A DNA stretch of 55,348 bases from Dehalococcoidia bacterium (lineage in GTDB: Bacteria > Chloroflexota > Dehalococcoidia > Dehalococcoidales > W111), in assembly GCA_011191985.1 (NCBI GenBank), contig DUEU01000071.1, positions 1-55,348 on the forward strand, given 5' to 3'. The position numbers and the translations under genes are program-made. This document shows, one piece after another, positions 9,296 through 17,045 of the stretch; the first letter of the stretch is position 1, and each line of letters starts with the position of its first letter. The notes under the pieces were generated by a model. It ran no database searches. It worked only from the letters and a program-made list of their open reading frames with translations, and was not told the origin of the DNA.

Positions 9296-10639
9296 TCACA
9301 ACGAGCGTGGTTTGTCAATATCCTGAATCCGCCTTTCCACTGCCCGGGCGTGGGCATCAAGCCCCTCGGCCCGGGCGATGATGGCGGCCGCCTGCCCCAG
9401 TTGTCCCAGGTCGAACTGGTCAGTATCAACCAGGTTCGTAAGCTTGATGAAACTGCCTACATTAAGTGGTGAGCTGAACCGGGCCGTGCCGCCGGTGGGC
9501 AGAACATGACTTGGCCCGGCCACGTAATCCCCCAGAACCACGGTAGAACCCCGGCCGACAAATACCGTCCCGGCACTGGTTATCTTGTTGAGGTGCGCGC
9601 TGGCCCGGTCTATCATCAGGCACAGGTGCTCCGGCGCATAGATGTTGGCCAGCTCTATCGCCTCGTCAAGGGTATCAACCATGGCAATTATCCCCCTCCT
9701 CTCCAGGGACTCGGCGATGGTGGCTTGCCGCGGCAAATCTTTAACCTGCCGCTCAACTTCTCGGTTGACCTCTTCGGCCAACCGCCACGAAGTGGTTACC
9801 AGAATAGCCGAGGCCAGGGGGTCATGCTCGGCCTGGGCCAGGAGGTCACCGGCACAATACGCAGGGTCGGCCTTTTCATCGGCGATAATCAAAACCTCGC
9901 TCGGGCCCTGCAGCCCATCGATATCCACCACGCCGTAGACCATCTTCTTGGCCAGAACCACGAAGATATTGCCCGGACCACAAATCTTGTCCACACGGGG
10001 GATAGACTCCGTGCCGAAGGCCAGGGCAGCGATGGCTGACGCCCCGCCGACGCAAAATATGCGGTCGACACCGGCAATATCGGCCGCTACCAGCGTTGCC
10101 GGCGGTACTACTCCCTGCGGACCCGGTGGGGTGACCAGCACGACTTCTTCAACCCCGGCCACCCTGGCCGGAACCGCCGTCATCAGTACCGTGGACGGGT
10201 AGCTGGCAGTACCACCGGGGGCATAGACACCGACCCGCTGCAATGGCCTTATCAACCAGCGCAACTGCTCTTTTTCCGCCTGGCCCCAGATAATGTGCTT
10301 CTGAGCGCTGTGGAAGGCCTGGATTCGCTCCGCAGCCAGCTTCAGGGCCGATACCAGCTCTTCAGCCACCTCGCGGTAGGCGGCGGTTATCGCTTCCCGG
10401 CCTACCTCCAGCGAGGTCAGTTCCAGCCCGTCAATCCGCAGGGCATAATCAAAGAGGGCCGCATCCCCCCGCTCCCGCACTTCGGCAACAATCTGCCGCA
10501 CCGCCGCCTCAGGCTCAATCTCCCGGCCGAATATCTGCTTTAGCCTCTCCGCCAGCGCTGGCGAAACCGTATTCAACTCGGCAAGGGGGGACCGGGTTAA
10601 CGCCGACTTCGCCGGCTGAAAGCCGTCAATAATAATCAA
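9296..10639 (-). CDS. hisD: Histidinol dehydrogenase
   Basis: 447 residues. HisD oxidises histidinol to histidine in two NAD-dependent steps with zinc. Motifs include YAPGGTASYPSTVLM, GPGNIFVVLAKK, GPSEVLI, the histidine pair region LLAQAEHDPLASAILVT, and YAPEHLCLM. The start is TTG at 10639, one base after the hisG stop, with GGAGG six bases upstream inside the hisG end. It is the third gene of hisZ-hisG-hisD. Confidence 0.96.
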   Translation of the reverse strand: MIIIDGFQPAKSALTRSPLAELNTVSPALAERLKQIFGREIEPEAAVRQIVAEVRERGDAALFDYALRIDGLELTSLEVGREAITAAYREVAEELVSALKLAAERIQAFHSAQKHIIWGQAEKEQLRWLIRPLQRVGVYAPGGTASYPSTVLMTAVPARVAGVEEVVLVTPPGPQGVVPPATLVAADIAGVDRIFCVGGASAIAALAFGTESIPRVDKICGPGNIFVVLAKKMVYGVVDIDGLQGPSEVLIIADEKADPAYCAGDLLAQAEHDPLASAILVTTSWRLAEEVNREVERQVKDLPRQATIAESLERRGIIAMVDTLDEAIELANIYAPEHLCLMIDRASAHLNKITSAGTVFVGRGSTVVLGDYVAGPSHVLPTGGTARFSSPLNVGSFIKLTNLVDTDQFDLGQLGQAAAIIARAEGLDAHARAVERRIQDIDKPRSL

Positions 10640-10640
10640 A

Positions 10641-12059
10641 TCACGCCTCCACTGCTGCCTTCAGGGTAGCCATAATCGCCTTTATCCGTTTCCTTTTTTT
10701 CGGGCTGGCAACAGCGACAGTGCTGCCAACCAGGCAGGCCGTTGACTCGAAAAGACGGTCGATAATACGAAGGTTATGACGGGAAATCGTCCGTCCCGTC
10801 TGGGTATTCTCGATAAGTAAATCGGCGTCTTCCGGCAGAAAGCCTTCGCTGGCCCCCCAGGTCGGCACCACCCGATACCAGCCGAGGTGGTTATCCCGGG
10901 CATACTTATCAGCAATATTAACGTATTCCGAGGCTACCCGTAACGGAAGCTGCCATTCCCGGCTGAGCTTTCCCAGGTCCTCAACACTGTCAACAACCAG
11001 ACTTTTGCTGATGACCGCGACGATTTTTACCCCACCAAAGCCAAGGCCCAGAAGCTCGGTGACCGGGCTGGACGGGAACTGGTAGAGATGCTCCGTCAGC
11101 CAATCGCGGCCAGTGATGGCCAAGTCAAAATTCCCATTGGCAACCTGCGAGGGCATATCCTGGGGCCTTATCACCTTAATCCTGACCCCTTCCAGCTTAG
11201 AGGTCGGCCGGCGATTACCGGATGGAGACGGGTAATCGTCAATCTCAATACCAGCCCTGGTTAAAAGGTCAAAAGTGGGCTGCTGCTGGTGCCCGTCGGG
11301 CAAGGCCAGCCAGACGGTATCTTCAGCCAGCGGCCCCACACCGGAACCGTCTTTCTTTGCCGGCGACTTCACCTGGTCGCTCCGGGGAGTGGCATCCTCA
11401 CTCCCGGCAAGGCTATGGTAAATTGAGGTCAGCACCTGGCGCATATCCCTAGACTCCCAGCTGTTTTTATTGGCTATCAGAAAAGCGCTGGAACGGAGGG
11501 TCTTGCTCACCGACAGCAGTCCATAGTCAACCAGCTGATCCTCGGTATCCACCGGGATTAAGGCCAGGTCAGCGCCCTCTGGGGGATATACCTCGGCCGC
11601 TCCCCATACCGGGAATATGCTGAAGCGCCTCAGCCGCAGCCGGACGGCAAACGATTCGGCCAGATTGGGATACTCACTGGCGATGCGGACAGTGTCCGGC
11701 CTCGCCCGTAACCGGGCCAGAGCAGCCGTCCCTGCCGAGCGGCTGGCGGTCATGAGCAGGCTGCTTCGACCGTACCCCAGCTCTTTTACCTTGACCAGGT
11801 TGCTGCTGGGGTACCGGGACAGGAGTTCTTCAATCCAATCCCGTCCGCAGATGCCCAGGTCATAGTTGGCCACGGCTACCTGAACCGGGATATCCTTTTC
11901 ATGGAATACCTTTATCGCCAGTTCGGGAAACCTAGTGGACTCGAGACGATAAGACGATGCCCCCTGATGGTAGCCGCTGATTCCCCAGCCGGCGTTATCG
12001 AGCAACCTGGCCGTCTGATTGAGCAGACGTCCCTTAGGCAGCGCCAGCTTTATCGGCAC
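10641..12059 (-). CDS. hisG: ATP phosphoribosyltransferase, tandem double-length HisG
   Basis: 472 residues, about twice a short-form HisG (near 210), and clearly two HisG-like halves joined by a polar linker (about residues 217-246). Half 1 begins with intact LALPKGRLLNQ and has YDLGICGRDWIEE, but its PRPP loop reads PVDTEDQLVDYGL. Half 2 begins with degenerate LALPDGHQQQ, has FDLAITGRDWLTE, and keeps the PRPP loop ENTQTGRTISRHNL. HisG starts histidine synthesis by joining ATP and PRPP. Adjacent hisZ supplies the regulatory partner expected for a short-form enzyme. The start is GTG 12059 after GGAGGGAAAAG, overlapping hisZ. Whether one or both halves are catalytic is unknown; the reciprocal motif loss suggests specialisation. 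Confidence 0.88.
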   Translation of the reverse strand: MPIKLALPKGRLLNQTARLLDNAGWGISGYHQGASSYRLESTRFPELAIKVFHEKDIPVQVAVANYDLGICGRDWIEELLSRYPSSNLVKVKELGYGRSSLLMTASRSAGTAALARLRARPDTVRIASEYPNLAESFAVRLRLRRFSIFPVWGAAEVYPPEGADLALIPVDTEDQLVDYGLLSVSKTLRSSAFLIANKNSWESRDMRQVLTSIYHSLAGSEDATPRSDQVKSPAKKDGSGVGPLAEDTVWLALPDGHQQQPTFDLLTRAGIEIDDYPSPSGNRRPTSKLEGVRIKVIRPQDMPSQVANGNFDLAITGRDWLTEHLYQFPSSPVTELLGLGFGGVKIVAVISKSLVVDSVEDLGKLSREWQLPLRVASEYVNIADKYARDNHLGWYRVVPTWGASEGFLPEDADLLIENTQTGRTISRHNLRIIDRLFESTACLVGSTVAVASPKKRKRIKAIMATLKAAVEA

Positions 12060-13296
12060 CTTTTCCCTCCAGCAAGGCTAAGACCTCGGTCGTACTCTGC
12101 ACTTCGTGTCTTTTCTGCCCGAGCCGGTCAGTAAGAACAAACCGGTCGGGCCCGACTTCCAGGGCCCAGCCAAAATCAGCCGACTCCCGGGTACCAAGGT
12201 CAAGCTCGGCGATGTATCCGGCCTCACGCAGTTCGCTGACAATACCGAATCCCGGCTTCAGTGCCCGTGACTCATCAGCAGTAAAGGTAACCAGAACCCG
12301 CTGTGCCAGGGGCTGACTCAGGACCTCCGGCGGCAATTGGTTCATCAGCCGGTCAAGGTAAAGGGCAAAACCCGAGGCGGGCACATTCTGGCCACCCAAC
12401 AGCGGTATCAAGGCATCATAGCGTCCCCCGCCGCCTATCTTTTCCCCATTCAGGAATAGCTGGAAGGTCATGCCGGTGTAGTACTCAAAGCCAGTGCCGG
12501 CGGTAATATCAATATGGTAATCATAACCCAGGGTGTCTAGCAGGCTGACCACCTCAATAAAGTCATCTACATGCGTTTCGAGCCGGGGCAGTTCATGATT
12601 AAACAGCGCCTTGAAGTTATGCAGAAAGCCAGATGATTTGCCCTTAAGGTCGAGCAATTGGGACATTACCCTGCCCAGTTCCGGGCTCTTTGGCTTTATC
12701 CTGGCCAGCGCGGCCGTGTCACCGCCCAGAATCTGGTCAAACACCTTTATCTGCTCACTGCGGCTCAACCCGAGCTCCTCAAGCAGGGTCCTTATCAGGC
12801 CAACGTGCGACAACCTCAGCTCTACCGTGCCTATCCGCAGCTTACTCAGCACTTCACGGGCTAGCGTTATCAGCTCTACATCGGCCAAGGCAGAACCAGC
12901 ACCGATAAGTTCGGCGCCACACTGCCAGCGTTCCCGCGATTCGGCACCGGTCTCCTCAAACATAAAGACATTGGCAATATAGAAAAGCTTGGCCAGTGCC
13001 GTACTTTCCATACCTTCAATATAGAGCCGGGCGACAGGGATGGTGCCATCGGGCCTCAGGACAACCCGCTCGCCGCTCCAACCATCCCAGTCCAAAAAGG
13101 AGTATACACGGCGCAAGGTACCCGGTGTAAGCGTTCCCGCTGCCGTAAACAGGTGGAGGTACTCAACGGTCGGCGTTCTTGCTTCCTCATAGCCCGCTTT
13201 AAGGCAACAGTCCCGGAATGTCTCCTCAATGTGGCGAAACCGCCGCATATCTCCGGGGGATAGGTCACGGCTGCCCTTGCATCTCTGAATTTTCAC
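12034..13296 (-). CDS. hisZ: ATP phosphoribosyltransferase regulatory subunit
   Basis: 420 residues related to class II histidyl-tRNA synthetase but used as the HisG activator and feedback subunit. It carries KGSRDLSPGDMRRF, RPDGTIPVARL, the motif-2 region FEETGAESRERWQCG, and GGGRYDALIPLLGG. No C-terminal anticodon-binding domain is evident, and the gene sits upstream of hisG with a 26-base overlap, both favouring HisZ over HisS. I chose GTG 13296, preceded by GAGAGGG. A frame extension to 13341 would start upstream of the probable transcription start. Confidence 0.92.
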   Translation of the reverse strand: MKIQRCKGSRDLSPGDMRRFRHIEETFRDCCLKAGYEEARTPTVEYLHLFTAAGTLTPGTLRRVYSFLDWDGWSGERVVLRPDGTIPVARLYIEGMESTALAKLFYIANVFMFEETGAESRERWQCGAELIGAGSALADVELITLAREVLSKLRIGTVELRLSHVGLIRTLLEELGLSRSEQIKVFDQILGGDTAALARIKPKSPELGRVMSQLLDLKGKSSGFLHNFKALFNHELPRLETHVDDFIEVVSLLDTLGYDYHIDITAGTGFEYYTGMTFQLFLNGEKIGGGGRYDALIPLLGGQNVPASGFALYLDRLMNQLPPEVLSQPLAQRVLVTFTADESRALKPGFGIVSELREAGYIAELDLGTRESADFGWALEVGPDRFVLTDRLGQKRHEVQSTTEVLALLEGKGADKAGAA

Positions 13297-13322
13297 ATCA
13301 CCCTCTCTACAGTAGCCGATAA

Positions 13323-13351
13323 ATTTTACACCATACGCCATAGCTATTCAA
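13323..13351 (-). promoter_or_regulatory. Promoter candidate for hisZ-hisG-hisD
   Basis: On the minus strand, TTGAAT (13346-13351), a 17-base spacer and TAAAAT (13323-13328). Transcription would begin near 13316, about 20 bases before the GTG of hisZ, which supports the shorter hisZ start. Confidence 0.55.
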
Positions 13352-13425
13352 CCGGGCCCTGCCGCTATTGATACGGTGCCCTTGACAACTCCCACCTCCA
13401 TTGCAATGATACCTCAAGCCCGATA

Positions 13426-13434
13426 TGATATAAT
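13426..13434 (+). promoter_or_regulatory. Extended -10 promoter for the nfeD/stomatin operon
   Basis: TGATATAAT, an extended -10 with consensus hexamer TATAAT (13429-13434), lies 28 bases before the nfeD ATG. No good -35 occurs at 16-18 bases; TTGCAA is at 13401 with 22 bases of spacing. Confidence 0.5.
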
Positions 13435-13462
13435 GAATATAAATTCAGGGATAAACTAAAAC

Positions 13463-14773
13463 ATGGCCAGAATCGTTCGCATTCTACTCCTAACCGGCCT
13501 GATTGTCGCGGTCTTTATCTCGGCCAGAGCACAGGCCGCCACCGACGATATCGTGGTGCTTGAGATTGAAGGCACCATAAACCCGGTCGTCGCCGAGTAC
13601 ATCCAGAACGGTATTGAAAAAGCCGAAGAGGCCGATGCCATGGCCTGCGTTATCCAGATGGACACCCCGGGTGGCCTGGACACCGCCATGCGGGACATCG
13701 TGCAGGCCATTCTTAACGCCGACATCCCGGTAATTGTATATGTATCGCCATCGGGGGCCCGGGCCGCCTCGGCAGGAACCTATATCACCCTAGCCGGCCA
13801 TGTTGCCGCCATGGCACCGAGTACGGCCATCGGAGCGGCCACTCCGGTATCGCTGGGCAGCGGCGGTGAGGCGGAAATATCCGACGAAATGCAGAGAAAG
13901 ATTATCAATGATGCGGTGGCCTATATTATCGGCCTCGCCGAGAACCACGGGCGCAATGCGGAATGGGCCGAGGACGCTGTCAGAAAGGGTGTTTCGGCCT
14001 CAGAGCAGGAGGCCCTGGAACTCGGTGTCATCGAAATCATTGCCAGTAATCTTGACGACCTGGTATCACAGCTCGATGGCTGGGAGGTAACCATGCTCGA
14101 TGAGAGTGTGGTGACCCTGCACACGGAGGGGGCCAGCATCAAGTTCATCAAGATGACCCTGGTTCAGGATTTCCTGCACACGATAGCCGACCCCAACATC
14201 GCCTTTATACTGCTAAGTCTGGCCACACTCGGCATATTTATTGAAATCACCAACCCGGGGCTTATTTTCCCGGGCGTGGTCGGTGCTATCTGCGGTATAC
14301 TGGCCTTCTATTCACTGGGCCAGCTGCCAGTAAACTGGGCCGGGGTCCTGCTCATCGTGCTCGCCTTTGGTCTCTTTGTCGGCGAGGTGCTCACCTCAAC
14401 CTTCGGTCTGTTCACCGCCGGCGGCGTCGTAGCCCTGGTCTTAGGTGCTCTAATTTTAATTCCGGGAGGCTCTCCAGTGTTTGAACCAGTTAATCCCTGG
14501 CTAATCGCCGTGGTGACCATCTGTATTGCCGGTCTGTTCGCCTTCGTCATCAATCGGATTATCCGAGCCCACCGCCGTCAGGCGTCAACCGGCCGGGAAG
14601 AACTAGTGGGCAAGAAAGCCGTGGCCAAGACAGTTCTCGACCCCGAGGGGATAGTCTTTTTCAAGGGTGAACGCTGGAATGCAACCTCGGAATCGGGACG
14701 GGTGGAACCCAAAGAAGAGGTAATCATTACCAGGGTGGACAGCCTGAACCTGTGGGTAACCAAAAAAGAATAA
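13463..14773 (+). CDS. NfeD-family membrane serine protease, long form
   Basis: 436 residues. A signal peptide or anchor (about 1-24) precedes a ClpP/SppA-like protease domain. RAASAGTY holds the nucleophile S103, and K146 in EMQRKIIND is the likely general base, matching the S97/K138 dyad of Pyrococcus 1510-N. Four or five membrane helices (about 230-375) and a cytoplasmic C-terminal OB-fold (GREELVGKKAVAKT onward) follow. Such proteases cleave the hydrophobic tail of stomatins, and a stomatin gene lies downstream. It is probably involved in membrane protein quality control. Confidence 0.9.
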   Translation: MARIVRILLLTGLIVAVFISARAQAATDDIVVLEIEGTINPVVAEYIQNGIEKAEEADAMACVIQMDTPGGLDTAMRDIVQAILNADIPVIVYVSPSGARAASAGTYITLAGHVAAMAPSTAIGAATPVSLGSGGEAEISDEMQRKIINDAVAYIIGLAENHGRNAEWAEDAVRKGVSASEQEALELGVIEIIASNLDDLVSQLDGWEVTMLDESVVTLHTEGASIKFIKMTLVQDFLHTIADPNIAFILLSLATLGIFIEITNPGLIFPGVVGAICGILAFYSLGQLPVNWAGVLLIVLAFGLFVGEVLTSTFGLFTAGGVVALVLGALILIPGGSPVFEPVNPWLIAVVTICIAGLFAFVINRIIRAHRRQASTGREELVGKKAVAKTVLDPEGIVFFKGERWNATSESGRVEPKEEVIITRVDSLNLWVTKKE

Positions 14774-14839
14774 ATACCGGTACAGCCGGTTCTCCCCGAA
14801 TATTACCGTAGCCCAATCATAGCTCCGAGGAGGTTGAAA

Positions 14840-15142
14840 TTGCCTCAAATAGGGTCACCAGACGTATGGCTTATTGTTTTAGTCGTCGTAGCCCTGGCTG
14901 CCTTCGTTGCCGTCAGTATCATCTGGGGTATCCGCGCCCATCGGTCGCAAATACTGGCTGGCAGAGAGGACCTGGTAGGTAAAATTGCCGAGGCCAAGAC
15001 GGTGATGAGGCCCAAGGGAACCGTTTTCGTTGAGGGTGAACACTGGACGGCGATATCAGAGAAAGGCCGGGTAGAACCCGGGGAGGAGGTGATTATCACA
15101 AAGGTCGATGGCCTTAAACTGTGGATAACCAAAAAAGAGTAA
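14840..15142 (+). CDS. Short NfeD (membrane helix plus OB-fold)
   Basis: 100 residues: one membrane helix (about 7-28) and an OB-fold domain (from about 38) closely matching the C-terminal domain of the upstream long NfeD, for example GREDLVGKIAEAKTV against GREELVGKKAVAKTV, and both ending LWxTKKE. It has no protease domain. I start it at TTG 14840, six bases after GAGGAGG; the in-frame TTG at 14834 would abut the ribosome site. It sits between nfeD and the stomatin and probably arose by partial duplication. Confidence 0.85.
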   Translation: MPQIGSPDVWLIVLVVVALAAFVAVSIIWGIRAHRSQILAGREDLVGKIAEAKTVMRPKGTVFVEGEHWTAISEKGRVEPGEEVIITKVDGLKLWITKKE

Positions 15143-15151
15143 AGGAGATGC

Positions 15152-15940
15152 ATGCCAATGGGTAACATAGTCATCATCGTAATAATTGTTCTATTTGTGC
15201 TTATACTCATCCCGATGACGGTAAAAATTGTCGCCGAGTATGAGCGGGGGGTCATCTTCCGCCTGGGGCGGCTGGTTGGGGCCAGGGGCCCGGGCCTCTT
15301 CCTGATTATCCCCTTCGTTGACCGCATGGTGAAGGTTGACCTGCGGGTGGTTACCATGGATGTCCCACCGCAGGACGTCATCACCAAGGACAATGTTACC
15401 GTCAGGGTGAACGCCGTGGTGTACTTCCGGGTGGTCGACCCCGAGGCCTCGGTGGTTAAGATTCTGGACCACATCCGGGGCACCTCGCAGATTTCCCAGA
15501 CAACGCTACGCAACGTACTGGGCCAGTCAGAGCTGGATGACCTGCTGACCGCCCGGGAGAAGATAAACCAAACCCTGCAGCAGATAATCGACGAGCACAC
15601 CGACCCCTGGGGAGTCAAGGTAAGCACGGTAGAGATTAAAGACGTTGAGCTTCCGGAAACAATGAGGCGTTCCATGGCCGCTCAGGCAGAGGCAGAGCGT
15701 GAGAGACGGGCCAAAATCATCCATGCCGACGGCGAGTTTCAAGCCTCGGAGAGGCTGGCCGAAGCCGGCGCCGTCATTGCCAAGGAGCCAACAACCCTGC
15801 AGCTTCGCTACCTGCAAACACTCACCGAGATAGCCTCGGAGAGAAACAGCACCATAATCTTCCCGTTGCCGATAGACATGTTTAAAGCCTTTGCCGGTCT
15901 CGGTGCCAGCAAGCCCCCGGAAGAGAAGAAGTCACGATAA
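15152..15940 (+). CDS. Stomatin/prohibitin (SPFH) family protein, slipin
   Basis: 262 residues. An N-terminal membrane hairpin (about 6-24) precedes the SPFH domain with [20 protein letters not shown], followed by a charged helical region ([25 protein letters not shown]) that forms coiled-coil oligomers. Slipins form large membrane rings and pair with NfeD proteases; the two upstream genes are NfeD proteins, so this is the usual operon. SD AAAGGAG lies just upstream of ATG 15152; ATG 15158 is an alternative. Confidence 0.94.
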   Translation: MPMGNIVIIVIIVLFVLILIPMTVKIVAEYERGVIFRLGRLVGARGPGLFLIIPFVDRMVKVDLRVVTMDVPPQDVITKDNVTVRVNAVVYFRVVDPEASVVKILDHIRGTSQISQTTLRNVLGQSELDDLLTAREKINQTLQQIIDEHTDPWGVKVSTVEIKDVELPETMRRSMAAQAEAERERRAKIIHADGEFQASERLAEAGAVIAKEPTTLQLRYLQTLTEIASERNSTIIFPLPIDMFKAFAGLGASKPPEEKKSR

Positions 15941-15956
15941 TCAAGTAAAAAAGCCT

Positions 15957-15981
15957 GGAGCCCGCTATATGAGCGGGCTCC
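15957..15981 (-). terminator. Intrinsic terminator of birA
   Basis: A perfect 9-bp stem GGAGCCCGC/GCGGGCTCC with a 7-base loop. Reading the minus strand it is followed by AGGCTTTTTT, a proper U-tract. It lies in the 56-base gap between convergent stomatin and birA and may also slow plus-strand transcription. Confidence 0.85.
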
Positions 15982-15996
15982 GGGTGCTACCTGGAG

Positions 15997-16776
15997 CTAG
16001 TAGCGCAGGGATACGTCACCGGCGACGATTTTAAGCTGCTTCCCGTCAGATTGCCGCAGCAGCAGACTGCCGTCCCTGGCCACCGATTCGGCTATACCCT
16101 GGTATAACTTTTCCCCTTCGGTCACCCGAACGTCCTTACCCAGCATTACCAGATTGTCACGCCACGCCTCGAAAGCAGACCCCCCCGCCCGGAGGGTTAA
16201 ATATAGCCTCTCTACTTCAACCAGTAGGTGGCGCACTATGTCCCGGCGGGAAACATCCCTTCCCGTCTCGGCAACAAGGCTGGTGGCGGTTGCCGCAATC
16301 TCCGGGAAATCGGATAGCCTTATATTAACGTTTATCCCCATGCTGACAGTGGAATAGTCAACCTTATCCCCCCGTACCTCGCTTTCAATCAAGATACCGC
16401 AGACCTTCTTGCCATTAATCAGCACATCGTTGGGCCACTTGATTCCTGGCTCTAATCCAGTGACTGCCCTGGTGCTGTTGACCACGGCCAGTGAGGCCAG
16501 CATGATGAGGGACGGCAGATGGGCAACGTCGGGATAGAGGATAATAGACAGGGCAATGCTGCCCCGGGGTGATAACCATGAGCGTCCCCGCCGCCCCCGG
16601 CCTCCCGTCTGTTCCCCGGTGATGATAACGGTCCCCTCGGCGGCCTCCTGCCGGGCTTCCCGCCTGGCCACATCTATTGTTGACTTCAACCGGCGGTAGT
16701 ATATAGTCCTCTGCCCGACAAAGCGGGTGCCCAGACCACGGGTAATGGACTGTGCCGAAAGGTCATCTGCGGTCAT
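15997..16776 (-). CDS. birA: Biotin-[acetyl-CoA-carboxylase] ligase
   Basis: 259 residues. It activates biotin with ATP and attaches it to the biotin carboxyl carrier protein. The biotinyl-AMP loop GGRGRRGRSWLSPRG and the motifs KWPNDVLINGKKVCGILIE and SMGINVNI are present, with an SH3-like C-terminal domain. There is no N-terminal helix-turn-helix, so it is a pure ligase rather than a BirA repressor. It is transcribed alone, with its own terminator. Confidence 0.94.
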   Translation of the reverse strand: MTADDLSAQSITRGLGTRFVGQRTIYYRRLKSTIDVARREARQEAAEGTVIITGEQTGGRGRRGRSWLSPRGSIALSIILYPDVAHLPSLIMLASLAVVNSTRAVTGLEPGIKWPNDVLINGKKVCGILIESEVRGDKVDYSTVSMGINVNIRLSDFPEIAATATSLVAETGRDVSRRDIVRHLLVEVERLYLTLRAGGSAFEAWRDNLVMLGKDVRVTEGEKLYQGIAESVARDGSLLLRQSDGKQLKIVAGDVSLRY

Positions 16777-16849
16777 TTCAAGCTACCCTCATATCACACC
16801 GACCATACAAAATGCTACCACTATAATAACATATGCCAACTCCAAAAAA

Positions 16850-16879
16850 TTGACACCGGCTGAAGGCGAAGTATATTAT
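16850..16879 (+). promoter_or_regulatory. Promoter candidate for the FAD/AOR operon
   Basis: Consensus -35 TTGACA (16850-16855) with TATTAT (16874-16879) at 18 bases, or TATATT (16872-16877) at 16 bases. It gives a leader of about 160 bases before the gene at 17046. The leader holds a short open stretch but no convincing gene. Confidence 0.6.
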
Positions 16880-17045
16880 TCTAGCAAGGCCTACTTACCC
16901 GAGAACGACTGAATCACGGCGCAGCGACTCTCCCAGGTGACCAAAAAGAGTTCCGACGAGATTGAAGCCTTCAGGAACTACCTCAATCTCTGGACTCTGT
17001 TGCGGCCATGCCCGACTCTATTAGCGGGTTAAAAAGCGCGCTTTT

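Noticed and set aside
16727..17040. Open stretch ending at 16912 with an in-frame TGA and about 40 more sense codons, including a KKSSDEIEAF-like segment, as another selenoprotein or pseudogene.
   Set aside because: No ribosome site, no recognisable family and no SECIS-like hairpin after the TGA; it overlaps the promoter region. Treated as leader sequence.
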